Positions 16,149 through 24,559 of a DNA stretch of 43,702 bases are shown here, in pieces (within the stretch, counting starts at the first letter, position 1; each line of letters begins with the position of its first letter). Source of the DNA: Pseudomonadota bacterium (GTDB lineage: Bacteria; Pseudomonadota; Gammaproteobacteria; Berkiellales; Berkiellaceae). The notes beneath the pieces are model-generated. The model searched no databases and had not been told where the DNA came from. It was given only the letters and a program-made list of their open reading frames with translations. The stretch spans positions 1 to 43,702 of the forward strand of contig JAFECR010000015.1 of assembly GCA_018242045.1 (NCBI GenBank). The letters are read 5' to 3'. The position numbers and the translations under genes are program-made.

Positions 16149-16814
16149 ATGAGTAAAAAATACAAAAACAAAAAATGTGTTTACTGTTCGAACTCTACAT
16201 CCACAACTGGAGATCATGTATTTGCCCGAGAGTTTTTCACTCTTTCACATCGTCAAAACTTACCAAAAGTTCCTTCTTGTTCAACATGTAATGGTAAAAA
16301 AGCAATTCTTGAGCATGAACTTACTGCGGTACTGCCCTTTGGAGGTAGGCACTCAAGCGCATTAGAAAATTTAAAAGATAATGTTCCAAATAGACTCAGC
16401 AATAATAAAAGACTACTTAATTCACTGCAAGCTTCAATGTCAACAATTTGGGTAAGCAATTCACAAATAATCGGACCATTAACAGCATTTAATATTGATC
16501 AAGAAAAATTGATAGAGCTAATGAATTATATTACCAAAGCTTTAGTTTATTATCACTTTAATATTATTCTTCCTGAAAATATAATGGTCAATACGACTAT
16601 GGATATCAATCTTTCTCATCATTTTGGTGTAAAATGTAAAAAAAGAATATCTAATGACTTGGGTAATGGGACTATAAAATATCGAGGCGCTCAGTCGATT
16701 GATAGTAATCATGGAACAATCTGGGAATATAATATTTATGGTGGATTAAAATTTACAAATTCTTCTCAAAATATTTTTTCAATCACTCTAAACAATCAAA
16801 ATTTATTATACTAA
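16149..16814 (+). CDS. HNH-type endonuclease-like protein
   Basis: The N-terminal 60 residues form a treble-clef zinc motif: CVYC (Cys10, Cys13), TGDHVFAREFF (Asp22-His23), CSTCN (Cys44, Cys47, Asn48) and a later His56. Two CxxC pairs around a DH core followed by an N and a K/H are characteristic of HNH nucleases. The remaining ~160 residues are unassigned and may bind target or partner. It lies 59 bases after the putative QxK nuclease gene. The ribosome binding site is weak. HNH proteins occur in restriction, phage packaging and homing; here a defence role is most likely, by inference. Confidence 0.65.
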   Translation: MSKKYKNKKCVYCSNSTSTTGDHVFAREFFTLSHRQNLPKVPSCSTCNGKKAILEHELTAVLPFGGRHSSALENLKDNVPNRLSNNKRLLNSLQASMSTIWVSNSQIIGPLTAFNIDQEKLIELMNYITKALVYYHFNIILPENIMVNTTMDINLSHHFGVKCKKRISNDLGNGTIKYRGAQSIDSNHGTIWEYNIYGGLKFTNSSQNIFSITLNNQNLLY

Positions 16815-16960
16815 TGTTGATATAAATTATTGAACGTTGAAACATATTTTTATCAGAATAAAGAAAGCATAAAATATTTTTTATAATAAATAATTCATAT
16901 AGGTTACGATTTAAATGATATCATGATCTATACTTTATCCCATACACTAACAAATTTAGG

Positions 16961-17494
16961 ATGCCTATTTTGAGTAAAGAGAGTGTTAATAGCTTAGAAG
17001 TAATTAATAAAATTTATGATGAAATATTAAATGTTTGGAATACATCTAGCTCTATAAGTTCAACTATAATTTTTATCTTCGTCGCAATTGACTCTATGGG
17101 ATACTTGAGCATGCCATTAACAAAAGAAGAAAATGGAAAATCTGACTTTATCGATTGGGTTGATAAATTTCTAAAAACAGAACCTAATGAGTCTTATCAG
17201 TATTTGGGGAAGGATCTATACGCAGCACGATGTGGTAAGCTACATTCATTCGCAGCAACATCAGCTTATGCCAATAGAAATAAGACCAAAATATTTGGAT
17301 ATCATGGTGGAAAAGGACATAAATACAATCCAGAAGTTAATAAAGATCTCGTCATTATAAGCATACCGACGCTTATAAGAGATTTCTCTATTGCAATTAA
17401 TAAATTCATAGAATTAATTAAAGAAGATACTTCCTTAAAATCTAGAGTAGATTCTCGAATAAACAGCTTATATAGCCAATTTGATATTAATTAA
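16961..17494 (+). CDS. HEPN-like protein (possible RNase)
   Basis: The 177-residue helical protein has LYAARCGKLHSF at about 87-98. R90-x4-H95 matches the Rx4-6H active site of HEPN ribonucleases, common in toxin-antitoxin and phage-defence systems. The preceding DFIDWVDKFLKT and the position of the motif in the second half fit a HEPN bundle. A partner gene, if needed, would be one of the two upstream genes. The ATG at 16961 sits against TTAGG, while TTG at 16970 has AGGA at better spacing, so the true start may be nine bases later. Confidence 0.5.
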   Translation: MPILSKESVNSLEVINKIYDEILNVWNTSSSISSTIIFIFVAIDSMGYLSMPLTKEENGKSDFIDWVDKFLKTEPNESYQYLGKDLYAARCGKLHSFAATSAYANRNKTKIFGYHGGKGHKYNPEVNKDLVIISIPTLIRDFSIAINKFIELIKEDTSLKSRVDSRINSLYSQFDIN

Positions 17495-17654
17495 TATTTG
17501 ATAACTTGCAAAGGCAGTAAAATAAGAATACATTTTATTGATTCAATTAATGCGGTCAATTTGCCACTACGCTGATCAGCACTATTTAGAACTACTACGG
17601 GCGACTTAGTTCTTCTTAACCAGTGACCAATAGCTTACTATCTCAAAAATCCTG

Positions 17655-17679
17655 AATATTTCAAAATATTTGAAATATT
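17655..17679. repeat. Perfect 25-bp palindrome
   Basis: The arms AATATTTCAAA and TTTGAAATATT are exact reverse complements around an ATA centre. It is AT-only apart from one C/G pair per arm. It could be a regulator site, a cruciform or part of an origin. Confidence 0.7.
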
Positions 17680-18100
17680 ACGTACTAGCAGCAGGCTGAA
17701 TTTTATAAGTACTTTCAGCACATAAAAAACCTCGACTATAGCATAAAAACTTTGAAAGTCTGTTAACTGTTAATTTAAAAATCCCAATCACTAGATCGAT
17801 TCTGCGCATCAGCGGCCCGCAGTAATTTTAATCAAAAAAGAACCTACTCAATGTACTTATATTAAAATCTAAGTATCAAAAACTAACATTACCAATATAA
17901 ACATCTTCAAGACAATCTGTAACTTGAATTTACTCAATGTAGCCTTAATCCAAAAAATCCTGTCAAGTTGATTTTGCTCAACTAAGAATTAAAACTTAAA
18001 ATTTACAGCGCTCAAAAATACTGAAATTTTCAGGCAATACATTGCTAGCACTTTTACACTACTCAAACCCATCTCCCCTCAACCAAGATTTTTTTATTTT

Positions 18101-18134
18101 AGGGTTATAATGTTCAGGACATTCCAATAACCCT
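18101..18134 (+). promoter_or_regulatory. alpA promoter overlapped by an inverted-repeat operator
   Basis: The arms AGGGTTAT (18101-18108) and ATAACCCT (18127-18134) enclose an inner pair AATGT/ACATT. A perfect -10 hexamer TATAAT occupies 18106-18111, within the left arm, so a protein bound to the repeat would block the promoter. No clear -35 is seen. The same sequence could fold into a leader hairpin. Confidence 0.55.
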
Positions 18135-18149
18135 TAAAGGAGATCAACA

Positions 18150-18356
18150 ATGCCATATAAATTCTTAAGACTTTCAGATGTAAAAAATCTAACAGGATTA
18201 TCTCGTAGCACCATCTATATGAAGATTGCGGAAAAAACATTTCCCAGGCCAATAAAGCTTGGCGAGCGTGCCGTTGCTTGGATAGAACGAGATATCGACG
18301 CGTGGATGGAGCAACAGATCAAAAGTAGCCGTAGTAAATCATTACGAGGGGCCTAA
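18150..18356 (+). CDS. AlpA-family DNA-binding regulator
   Basis: This is a 68-residue MerR-like winged-helix protein of the AlpA type. Its core is FLRLSDVKNLTGLSRSTIYMKI, then FPRPIKLGERAVAWIERDIDAWM, the usual AlpA sequence. AlpA proteins activate integrase or excision genes of P4-like elements and control excision. AAGGAG precedes the ATG. The stop overlaps the start of the next gene (TAATG), so alpA heads an operon with the Toprim and DUF927 genes. The palindrome over its promoter suggests autoregulation. Confidence 0.88.
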   Translation: MPYKFLRLSDVKNLTGLSRSTIYMKIAEKTFPRPIKLGERAVAWIERDIDAWMEQQIKSSRSKSLRGA

Positions 18357-19255
18357 TGCAAGATTACATAGCCCAATTTAAAGAAGCCATGGTTAATGTT
18401 GGGTTAACTCCCCCATCAAAGATCATTGATGATGGAAAAATCTATCGTTTCTCAACCAATCATAAATCGTTTGATATGGCTGGTTGGTATGTGCTCTTTA
18501 AAGTTGGGATCTCCGCTGGTTGCTTTGGAGACTGGCGAACAGGAAGTGCTCACACTTGGTGTGTTAAATCTAAAGAGCAAATGACAACCCAAGAATGGAG
18601 AATGCACCATCAATTACTTGAAAATGCCAAGCGTCAACGTGCTCTCATTCAATCTCAGGAACAAAAACTAGCAAAAGGACGCGCACAATATATCTGGGAT
18701 TGCGCAAAACCTGCCGATCCCATTCATCCTTATCTTTTGAAAAAGCGAATTTCTCCATTCATTGCTCGTCAAAGAGGAGAAATTCTAGTATTGCCTATCG
18801 TTAATACCTGCAATGAACTGCAAAGCCTACAGTTTATCAGTCCAGATGGCTCAAAAAAGCTATTATCCGGTGGGATCAAAAAGAGTTGTTATATTCCCAT
18901 CACTCATATTGATATTGTTCCCAATAATCTAATTATCTGCGAAGGTTTTGCAACAGGCGCTTCCCTAAAGGCAGCCTATCCAGATAGACATGTTATCGCT
19001 GCCATCGATGCAGGCAACATTAAACCTGTAGCCATGAAAGCCCGCCAAGCTTGGCCTCATGCTCAGATTCTGATCTGTGCTGATGATGATAGGCTGGTAT
19101 GCGGCAACCCGGGTATCACAAAAGCACGGGCAGCTGCTATTGCTTCTGGTGCCAAATATGTTGCCCCACCTTGGCCAAAAGATGCCCCTACCACCCTCAC
19201 TGACTTTAATGATCTCATTAATTGGATCGCACAAAATCATCAGGAGACAAAATGA
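18356..19255 (+). CDS. Toprim-domain protein (primase-like)
   Basis: The C-terminal half is a Toprim domain: LIICEGFATGASL carries the catalytic Glu196, and ICADDDR (D243-D245) the metal-binding aspartates, with AAIDAGN between. The N-terminal ~120 residues (GDWRTGSAHTWCV and following) resemble the region before Toprim in phage- and plasmid-type primases, without a full zinc finger. With the DUF927 P-loop protein that follows it probably forms the replication module of the element. It overlaps both neighbours by a few bases. Confidence 0.8.
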   Translation: MQDYIAQFKEAMVNVGLTPPSKIIDDGKIYRFSTNHKSFDMAGWYVLFKVGISAGCFGDWRTGSAHTWCVKSKEQMTTQEWRMHHQLLENAKRQRALIQSQEQKLAKGRAQYIWDCAKPADPIHPYLLKKRISPFIARQRGEILVLPIVNTCNELQSLQFISPDGSKKLLSGGIKKSCYIPITHIDIVPNNLIICEGFATGASLKAAYPDRHVIAAIDAGNIKPVAMKARQAWPHAQILICADDDRLVCGNPGITKARAAAIASGAKYVAPPWPKDAPTTLTDFNDLINWIAQNHQETK

Positions 19256-21120
19256 CTGAAGAGCAAATTGATGTTGATATTGTTGATCGAGAACAACGAG
19301 AACCTCGAGAGCAAACCAGTCATGACGATAGTTCACCCTGTTCTCGCTCTGATTTTACAGCTGAGAACATCGAGAACAAATTATTTGTAGACATTGTCAA
19401 CCCAATTCACACGCCCCCACTTTATCCACCAGAAATAACCATAAAAAGATCGTGTTACCTTTCGCATTCAGATTGGTTCAAGATCAATAATAAATTGATG
19501 AAGCCTGGTGTTTATTGGCATGGTATTAAACATCATAAAGATGGGGAAGCAGAAGATATTGATGAATGGATCTGCTCCCCGCTCTATATTGAAGCTATCG
19601 CCTCTTCTCCTCAAGATGATAACTTCGGCCGCCTTTTACGATTTCTGGATACCAATGGACGTTGGCATGAATGGGCTATGCCAATGCATCTCTTAAAAAG
19701 TAACGGGGATGAGCTTCGAGGTGAACTCTTAAATCAAGGCGTTACTTTTAATCCCAAAAAGCGTTACAGCATCAATGATTATATCATGAGCCAGCATGTT
19801 GCTCGACGGATCACTGCTGTGGATCATATCGGTTGGTATCATGATACCTTTGTTCTACCTAATCAAGTGATAGGTGATGATAATGTGATATTTCAGTCTG
19901 AAGCGATCCTTGAAAATGAATTTCAAACTAAAGGAACACTTGCTGGTTGGCAACAAGAAATTGGTAAATTATGTGAAGGTAATATTCCTCTTATCGTTTC
20001 TATTTCCACAGCACTGGCTGGCCCTTTATTAAAATTCATTGATCGCCGACAAGGCAGCGGTATTCATTGGGTAGGCGATTCATCAAGTGGAAAAAGTACT
20101 TCTGTAGAAATAGCTGCGAGCATTTGGGGCTCACCAGAGTTTATTCGTTCATGGAGCACGACAGCAAATGGTTTGGAAGGTATTGCTGCGACGCGAAATG
20201 ATACTTGTTTAATATTAGATGAAATTGATGAAGCCTCTCCTTATGAAATCGGCAAAATTACCTACATGCTTGCCAATGGGCAAGGGAAACAACGTGCCGG
20301 AAAAGTGGGCAATGCGCGCAAAATCCAACGTTGGCGTATTTTTACGCTCTCAACTGGTGAGCGCACATTACAAAGCATTATGAATGAAATTGGCAGAAAG
20401 CCAAATGCCGGTCAACTAGTGCGATTGTTGAACGTGCCTGTTTCATTTGAATATGGTGCATTTAGCAATCTTCATGGTTTTGAGAGTGGTCGTCTATTGG
20501 CTGATCATCTTAAAGCAATGAGATTAAAGCATTATGGCCATGTGGGACCTGCCTTTATTCATAAATTAATGGAAGATAAACGTGATTTTTCAAAGCTTTT
20601 AGATAAATTAGTGCAAGCCTTTACCAAGAAAAGCAACACTAATCTTGAAAAGCGCGCTGCGACTGTCTTTGCAACGGTGGGTTTAGCAGGCGAGTTAGCC
20701 ATTGAATATGGATTATTACCTTTGCAACCAGAAAGCTCTTTGCAAGCCACCCTAACAGCCTTTCAGCGTTATTTGGTATTTAATGACGCCAGCCAAAGTG
20801 AAGATGGACAAATTCTGCAAGCCATTAGTGAATTTATCGCTAAATTCGGTGATTCAAGATTTTCATTACATAATGGACCGGAGGAAAAATCTATCCCAAA
20901 TCGCGCTGGCTGGTATTTAGATAATCTAGAAGGTCGAGTCTATATGTTCTTTCCCGTGGCATTAAAGGAAGCTGCTAGTGGATTTGAACGCTCACGTATT
21001 GTGGAAGCTTTACAACGCGCTAAGTGGCTTATAAGCGATATCAATCGCGCGGCTAAAAAGACTCGCACCCCTGCTGGCATGAAATATCTATACCATATCT
21101 TTGAACCGGAGCAATCATAA
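19252..21120 (+). CDS. DUF927-domain P-loop ATPase (helicase-like replication protein)
   Basis: This 622-residue protein has the DUF927 layout: a beta-rich N-terminal region, then a P-loop ATPase with Walker A GDSSSGKST (275-283) and Walker B CLILDEIDE (319-327), and FTLSTGERTL after it. DUF927 proteins follow Toprim or primase genes in integrative elements and are thought to unwind DNA at the element's origin. I take the ATG at 19252 preceded by AGGAG, overlapping the upstream stop (ATGA), rather than a TTG 30 bases earlier. Confidence 0.85.
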   Translation: MTEEQIDVDIVDREQREPREQTSHDDSSPCSRSDFTAENIENKLFVDIVNPIHTPPLYPPEITIKRSCYLSHSDWFKINNKLMKPGVYWHGIKHHKDGEAEDIDEWICSPLYIEAIASSPQDDNFGRLLRFLDTNGRWHEWAMPMHLLKSNGDELRGELLNQGVTFNPKKRYSINDYIMSQHVARRITAVDHIGWYHDTFVLPNQVIGDDNVIFQSEAILENEFQTKGTLAGWQQEIGKLCEGNIPLIVSISTALAGPLLKFIDRRQGSGIHWVGDSSSGKSTSVEIAASIWGSPEFIRSWSTTANGLEGIAATRNDTCLILDEIDEASPYEIGKITYMLANGQGKQRAGKVGNARKIQRWRIFTLSTGERTLQSIMNEIGRKPNAGQLVRLLNVPVSFEYGAFSNLHGFESGRLLADHLKAMRLKHYGHVGPAFIHKLMEDKRDFSKLLDKLVQAFTKKSNTNLEKRAATVFATVGLAGELAIEYGLLPLQPESSLQATLTAFQRYLVFNDASQSEDGQILQAISEFIAKFGDSRFSLHNGPEEKSIPNRAGWYLDNLEGRVYMFFPVALKEAASGFERSRIVEALQRAKWLISDINRAAKKTRTPAGMKYLYHIFEPEQS

Positions 21121-21458
21121 TGAGATTGGAGTTGGTTATTGAGCAATTCTGTTCTCAGTCGAAAGCTTATCGAGAACAGAGAGAGAACGCGACGGTGATT
21201 GATCTTGTTGGGTGTTCCCGCCATTCCCTGTGTTCTCAGGAAAATTTCGTTGGTATTAATTCTCAGATCGCCCCTTTTGTTGCTCATTGCTGTGTCGGAT
21301 TAAATGTTGAACCACTAACTGTAATAAATAAACTGCTTGATGAGGGTAATAAAAGAGAAATTGCCCATGATGAGATCCCTGAAGAGGCGTTGAGGGCTTT
21401 TATTAAAATGTGGGTTGAAGATGGGTGTCCGAACTGTAACCTCTCAAATTCATCTTAA
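21120..21458 (+). CDS. Unknown small protein after the DUF927 gene (112 aa)
   Basis: The start overlaps the upstream stop (TAATG), so it is translated with the replication genes. I do not recognise a domain. The sequence is cysteine-rich (seven Cys, including CPNC near the end and CC at about 57-58), which could bind metal. The C-terminal part EIPEEALRAFIKMWVEDGCPNC looks like a compact helix plus CxxC. Its stop falls inside a strong hairpin that probably ends the operon. Confidence 0.6.
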   Translation: MRLELVIEQFCSQSKAYREQRENATVIDLVGCSRHSLCSQENFVGINSQIAPFVAHCCVGLNVEPLTVINKLLDEGNKREIAHDEIPEEALRAFIKMWVEDGCPNCNLSNSS

Positions 21459-21505
21459 CTTAATATTGGCACCCAGCAGATTTCTATGGGTGCCGATGTT
21501 AAGTT
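21457..21505. terminator. Long hairpin between convergent element genes (putative terminator)
   Basis: The 19-base arms (AACTTAATATTGGCACCCA and its near complement) have only two mismatched, wobble-type positions and enclose an 11-base loop. It lies between the convergent replication operon and the integrase. No T-run follows on either strand, so efficient intrinsic termination is not assured. Confidence 0.5.
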
Positions 21506-21534
21506 GATTTATAAAAGCGAACTCAGCAATCCGT

Positions 21535-22845
21535 TTATCTGAGGTGGCTGTATTTCATTGGGATAATATTATCAACGTTGCTTGCTACTTGCTGTTGAAC
21601 TAGCTCACCCCATTTAAGCCAAGCATGTTTTTGTTCCTGAACATAGGTCGCATGCTGATATGTTGCTACCAATTTATTTAAAGGTTGATGATTCAACATT
21701 CGTTCAATCACATGAGGCGGTGTTTTAAGATATTCACCCCAAGCGGTAGCAGCAGTACGGCGCAAATCATGGGCTGTAAAGGGTTTTAGCTCTGCTAATG
21801 GTGAGAATTTTTTACTTCCTTTTGCTCCCCTAAGCTTCCCAATGATACTTGTAAGGCTATCGCTATGAATGGGACTATTATCTTCTTGGCGCCCTGTATC
21901 AAAAACAAACAACGACTGTCCTGATAATGGTATAAGTTTCTTTAACAAATCCACCGCAAATGCTGATAGATAAATCGTATGTCCTCGGCGATTTTTTGTT
22001 CGCTCGGCAGGCAATATCCAAGTATTATTCTCAAAGTTAAGCTCATCCCAGCGCATAGCTGCTACCTCGCCACGGCGTGCACCAGTTAAAATGAGGAACT
22101 TGATAGCAGTTACCGTAACAATAGACATTGTGCTTTGTATGGATAAGTGATTTTGAGGCGCTGATGCTGCATCCAATGCATGCCATAACATGCTTAATTC
22201 TTTTAATGACAAAACACGATCTCGTGGCCTATTCGCTGTGGCAGCAAAATCTTTCGGTTTAAGCATACGAGCGGGATTAGTTTCAAGATAATGCCTGGTT
22301 AACCCATAATCCATCATTAAGTTGAGCGTGGTGAGCGCTTTGCGAGTTTCTTCTCTTGTACCCTTGCTTGTCATGGTATCAAGTGCATGGGCTAAATGCG
22401 CTCGATGCACATCTCTTGCAAGAATGCTGCTAAGCGGTTTTTTAAGATGTAATCGCCAGCGATCTTCGTGACGTTTAATCCATTGTGGTGTTATCTCTCC
22501 TGCAATTTTCACCTGCTCTATCCAGCTATCAAATAATTCTTGCATCGTGATAGCCTGAGAATTCTGCGCTTTGACTGCTGCTCTTGCACATCGAGGATCA
22601 ATCCCTTCAGCAACTTGTTTGCGAAGATCTCTAAGGATTATACGCGCTTCTTTTAATGGAACATCTTCGATTGAACCTAAGGTCATTTGTTGTAGTTGTC
22701 GATTACCTGGTAAACGAAAACAATAAAGCCAACTTTTTGCACCGCTGGGACGTATTCTTAGAAAAAGACCGTTACCGTCTGATAGCCGATATTCTTTATC
22801 TTTAGGTGTTGAGTGTTGAATTAATTTGACATTAAGTTTACTCAT
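21535..22845 (-). CDS. Tyrosine-type integrase (P4 family)
   Basis: This site-specific recombinase probably inserted element A into tRNA-Arg. The N-terminal arm-binding domain (DUF4102-like, YRLSDGNGLFLRIRPSG) is followed by a SAM-like core-binding domain and the catalytic domain with Arg257 in LTGARRGE, His359/Arg362 in HDLRRTAAT, His386 in LNHQ, and Tyr396 in ATYQHATY as the likely nucleophile. All residues are present in 436 amino acids, so it should be active. Unusually, it lies at the end far from the tRNA, about 870 bases from the attR copy at 23713. Confidence 0.92.
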   Translation of the reverse strand: MSKLNVKLIQHSTPKDKEYRLSDGNGLFLRIRPSGAKSWLYCFRLPGNRQLQQMTLGSIEDVPLKEARIILRDLRKQVAEGIDPRCARAAVKAQNSQAITMQELFDSWIEQVKIAGEITPQWIKRHEDRWRLHLKKPLSSILARDVHRAHLAHALDTMTSKGTREETRKALTTLNLMMDYGLTRHYLETNPARMLKPKDFAATANRPRDRVLSLKELSMLWHALDAASAPQNHLSIQSTMSIVTVTAIKFLILTGARRGEVAAMRWDELNFENNTWILPAERTKNRRGHTIYLSAFAVDLLKKLIPLSGQSLFVFDTGRQEDNSPIHSDSLTSIIGKLRGAKGSKKFSPLAELKPFTAHDLRRTAATAWGEYLKTPPHVIERMLNHQPLNKLVATYQHATYVQEQKHAWLKWGELVQQQVASNVDNIIPMKYSHLR

Positions 22846-22954
22846 TTAGATTTTGCACACAACTTTGACATTTTATAACTATGTCCTATACATTACATCA
22901 GCAACAACAGCCTTCATTGATGAATTTTCTACATTGATAATAGCACTCGAGACA

Positions 22955-23537
22955 TTAATTTATAAGTAAATTAACGATAAGTCGAACTATCATTTCCTTT
23001 TGTTTAGGATCGCTTTCCGCCACCAATAACGCTAAAGCTACTAGCCCATTTTCATTAAGTTTAATTGCGATATTTTGAGATTTTAAATACAGTAAAAACA
23101 TGAAACTGCCAATGCGCTTATTACCATCAGTGAAAGGATGATCTTTAATGATGAAATATAATAAATGACCAGCTTTTTCTTCAGCCGTTTTATATAATGG
23201 CTCATCAGCAAATGTTTGCTCAATGTTGTTCAAAATACTCTGAAGACCACGCTCACGCATTAACACGATAACCAATGGATACAATTGCGTCCAAGTTGTA
23301 AAACTTAGTTTTATATTTTTTACCATCATCGGCAGTATGTTCCAAAATGGAACGTACTGAATCTTCTTGTAACTCATTGGAATTAAAGATATTTTTCAAA
23401 TGCTTAGTAATTGCTTGGCGTTTAGTACCAAATAAATCAGCCATTTGCTGTTGAGTTAACCAGACAGTTTCATCCGATAAATTTACGTTTAATTGCACAT
23501 GGCCATCTTTGGCTTTATAAATTTCTATCTGGGACAC
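22955..23537 (-). pseudogene. RhuM-family/Fic-Doc protein, broken by internal deletion
   Basis: The first 90 codons from the GTG at 23537 encode the RhuM N-terminus (VWLTQQQMADLFGTKRQAITKH, then FYNLDAIVSIGYRVN). That frame stops at 23253. The next frame continues with the C-terminal Fic/Doc domain, including the active-site motif HPFTDGNKRIGSF and LLVAESDPKQKEM. In full-length RhuM-Fic proteins of roughly 330 residues the two parts are joined by about 130-150 residues, which are missing here. Both halves may still be translated, but the original protein cannot be made. AAGAAGGTG precedes the GTG. Doc-type motifs with K (GNKR) modify by phosphorylation or are inactive as AMPylators. Confidence 0.75.
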
Positions 23538-23570
23538 AATTCACCTTCTTATTTTGAGGCACCCTGTTTC

Positions 23571-23592
23571 GGGTATAATCATGGGTATAACC
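23571..23592 (+). repeat. Paired GGGTATAA(C/T)C repeats (putative integrase arm site, middle)
   Basis: GGGTATAATC, AT, GGGTATAACC: one base different from the left and right copies. It lies about 120 bases before the middle attachment site. Confidence 0.6.
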
Positions 23593-23712
23593 ACATCCTA
23601 GGATTTTATTAAATTGTATCGGAAGCCAAAAGACAAAACAAATGCGTAAATGCATAATTTTAAAGCGTTTTTTGGAAGTTATTGGGTTTTGTTAGAAAGG
23701 AAATTTACCGCT

Positions 23713-23754
23713 TCCTAAGGGGCAGGCCGCAGGTTCGATTCCTGCCCGACGCCA
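23713..23754 (+). repeat. Middle attachment site copy (tRNA-Arg 3' fragment)
   Basis: CCTAAGGGGCAGGCCGCAGG followed by TTCGATTCCTGCCCG matches the tRNA with one mismatch. After that the acceptor end has lost bases (ACGCCA instead of GGGCGCCA), so this is not a functional tRNA gene. It forms the right end of element A. Confidence 0.8.
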
Positions 23755-23910
23755 ATTAAATCAAGAGGTCTCAAAGCGGTTTTAAGAAATTTTACCTAAC
23801 TACATTAGATGTTGCGATCTAGGGATAGTTCATAAACAACCTAACTTCCCAACATCTTAACGGTCAAATATCCGAAAGTTAGGTATGGCTCTTAGCCTAT
23901 TCCTAAGTAG

Positions 23911-24210
23911 TTACCATGATACGTTAAATAAAACGCCGTTCTCATCTGGAGTCATAATCACATTAAAATTATGCTTTGGTGATCCTACATAATTTTCACT
24001 AATATCGCTGAAGCCGCCAGTATTATTTTTAACAAATATCTGAATTGTCCCTAAATTGCATCCCATCCCCCAGCATTTTTGATCAATAATGCCAAATTTA
24101 AACTTGTCCATATTTGCAAGGTGTGCTGAAAATCCATTGGTATGTACTTCAATAACGTTAACAATGCCTCCATGTATTGATGTAACTTCTTTATTACTTA
24201 AATCTCTCAT
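23911..24210 (-). CDS. Secreted peptide candidate with double-glycine leader (99 aa)
   Basis: The N-terminus MRDLSNKEVTSIHGG is a classical double-glycine leader: L-S-x-x-E-V at the right distance before Gly14-Gly15. Such leaders are removed by C39-peptidase ABC exporters of bacteriocins and microcins. The mature part would be 84 residues, ending FNVSW, with two Cys near QKCWGMGCNLG. I chose ATG 24210 after AGAGGTG; a GTG two codons earlier is possible. The gene follows another GG-leader gene by 8 bases. No C39 transporter or immunity gene is recognisable in the window. Confidence 0.65.
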   Translation of the reverse strand: MRDLSNKEVTSIHGGIVNVIEVHTNGFSAHLANMDKFKFGIIDQKCWGMGCNLGTIQIFVKNNTGGFSDISENYVGSPKHNFNVIMTPDENGVLFNVSW

Positions 24211-24218
24211 ATTCACCT

Positions 24219-24473
24219 CTAGTTTGATATTTGTTTAAACCAATAAGTGGCACGACCAAAATTATTATATACAACTTTAATTTCATAACCATTGTAGAAA
24301 TCTGAAGTCAAATATTTTCCATTCAATTTTATCCCTCTCGTAGAAATATTTAACCCTAGAAAATCTATAGAATCTTCGCGATTTGAGAGATAAATTCCTA
24401 CGCCCTGATCGTATTTCATTTGAATTTCACCACCTGAAATTTGGGTGAAAAATGCAGAATTTATAATATGCAT
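24219..24473 (-). CDS. Second double-glycine-leader peptide candidate (84 aa)
   Basis: MHIINSAFFTQISGG ends in GG at residues 14-15, the same position as in the downstream gene. The following 69 residues are predicted beta-rich (VGIYLSNRED, YEIKVVYNNFGRATYWF). The leader lacks the usual LSxxE core, so the call rests mainly on GG position and the tandem arrangement. TTAGGAG precedes the ATG. The two peptides could form a two-component bacteriocin, but that is inference. Confidence 0.5.
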   Translation of the reverse strand: MHIINSAFFTQISGGEIQMKYDQGVGIYLSNREDSIDFLGLNISTRGIKLNGKYLTSDFYNGYEIKVVYNNFGRATYWFKQISN

Positions 24474-24559
24474 TAAAATCTCCTAAGTTAGTTGAGCCAA
24501 ACAGCAGAACACCAGGATTATATGATATATGTTCTGATTTTACCAATGTTTTTGTCATT

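Larger units (their letters stand above)
17495..18149. other. Gene-free region of element A rich in inverted and direct repeats
   Basis: I see no convincing gene in these 655 bases. They contain a 25-bp perfect palindrome (17655-17679), two copies of TACTCAATGTA (17845-17855 and 17931-17941), an AGTTGA/TCAACT hairpin, a CTGAAA-T-TTTCAG palindrome and the alpA promoter with its operator. Lying just before the replication-type genes, this is the best candidate for an origin or control region of the element. Confidence 0.5.
23538..23910. other. Junction of elements A and B
   Basis: There is no gene here. The region holds the arm-type repeats (23571-23592), a ~35-base block shared with 29168-29365, the middle attachment site (23713-23754) and a right flank (GCGG-TTTTAAGAAATTTTA near 23779) that also recurs after the third attachment site. 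Confidence 0.6.

Noticed and set aside
17495..18149. CRISPR array
   Set aside because: Repeats here are short, few and irregularly spaced. No regular repeat-spacer pattern occurs anywhere in the window.
23713..23754. A second tRNA-Arg gene
   Set aside because: Only the 3' half is present and the acceptor end is damaged. It is an attachment-site copy. The same holds for 29321-29373.
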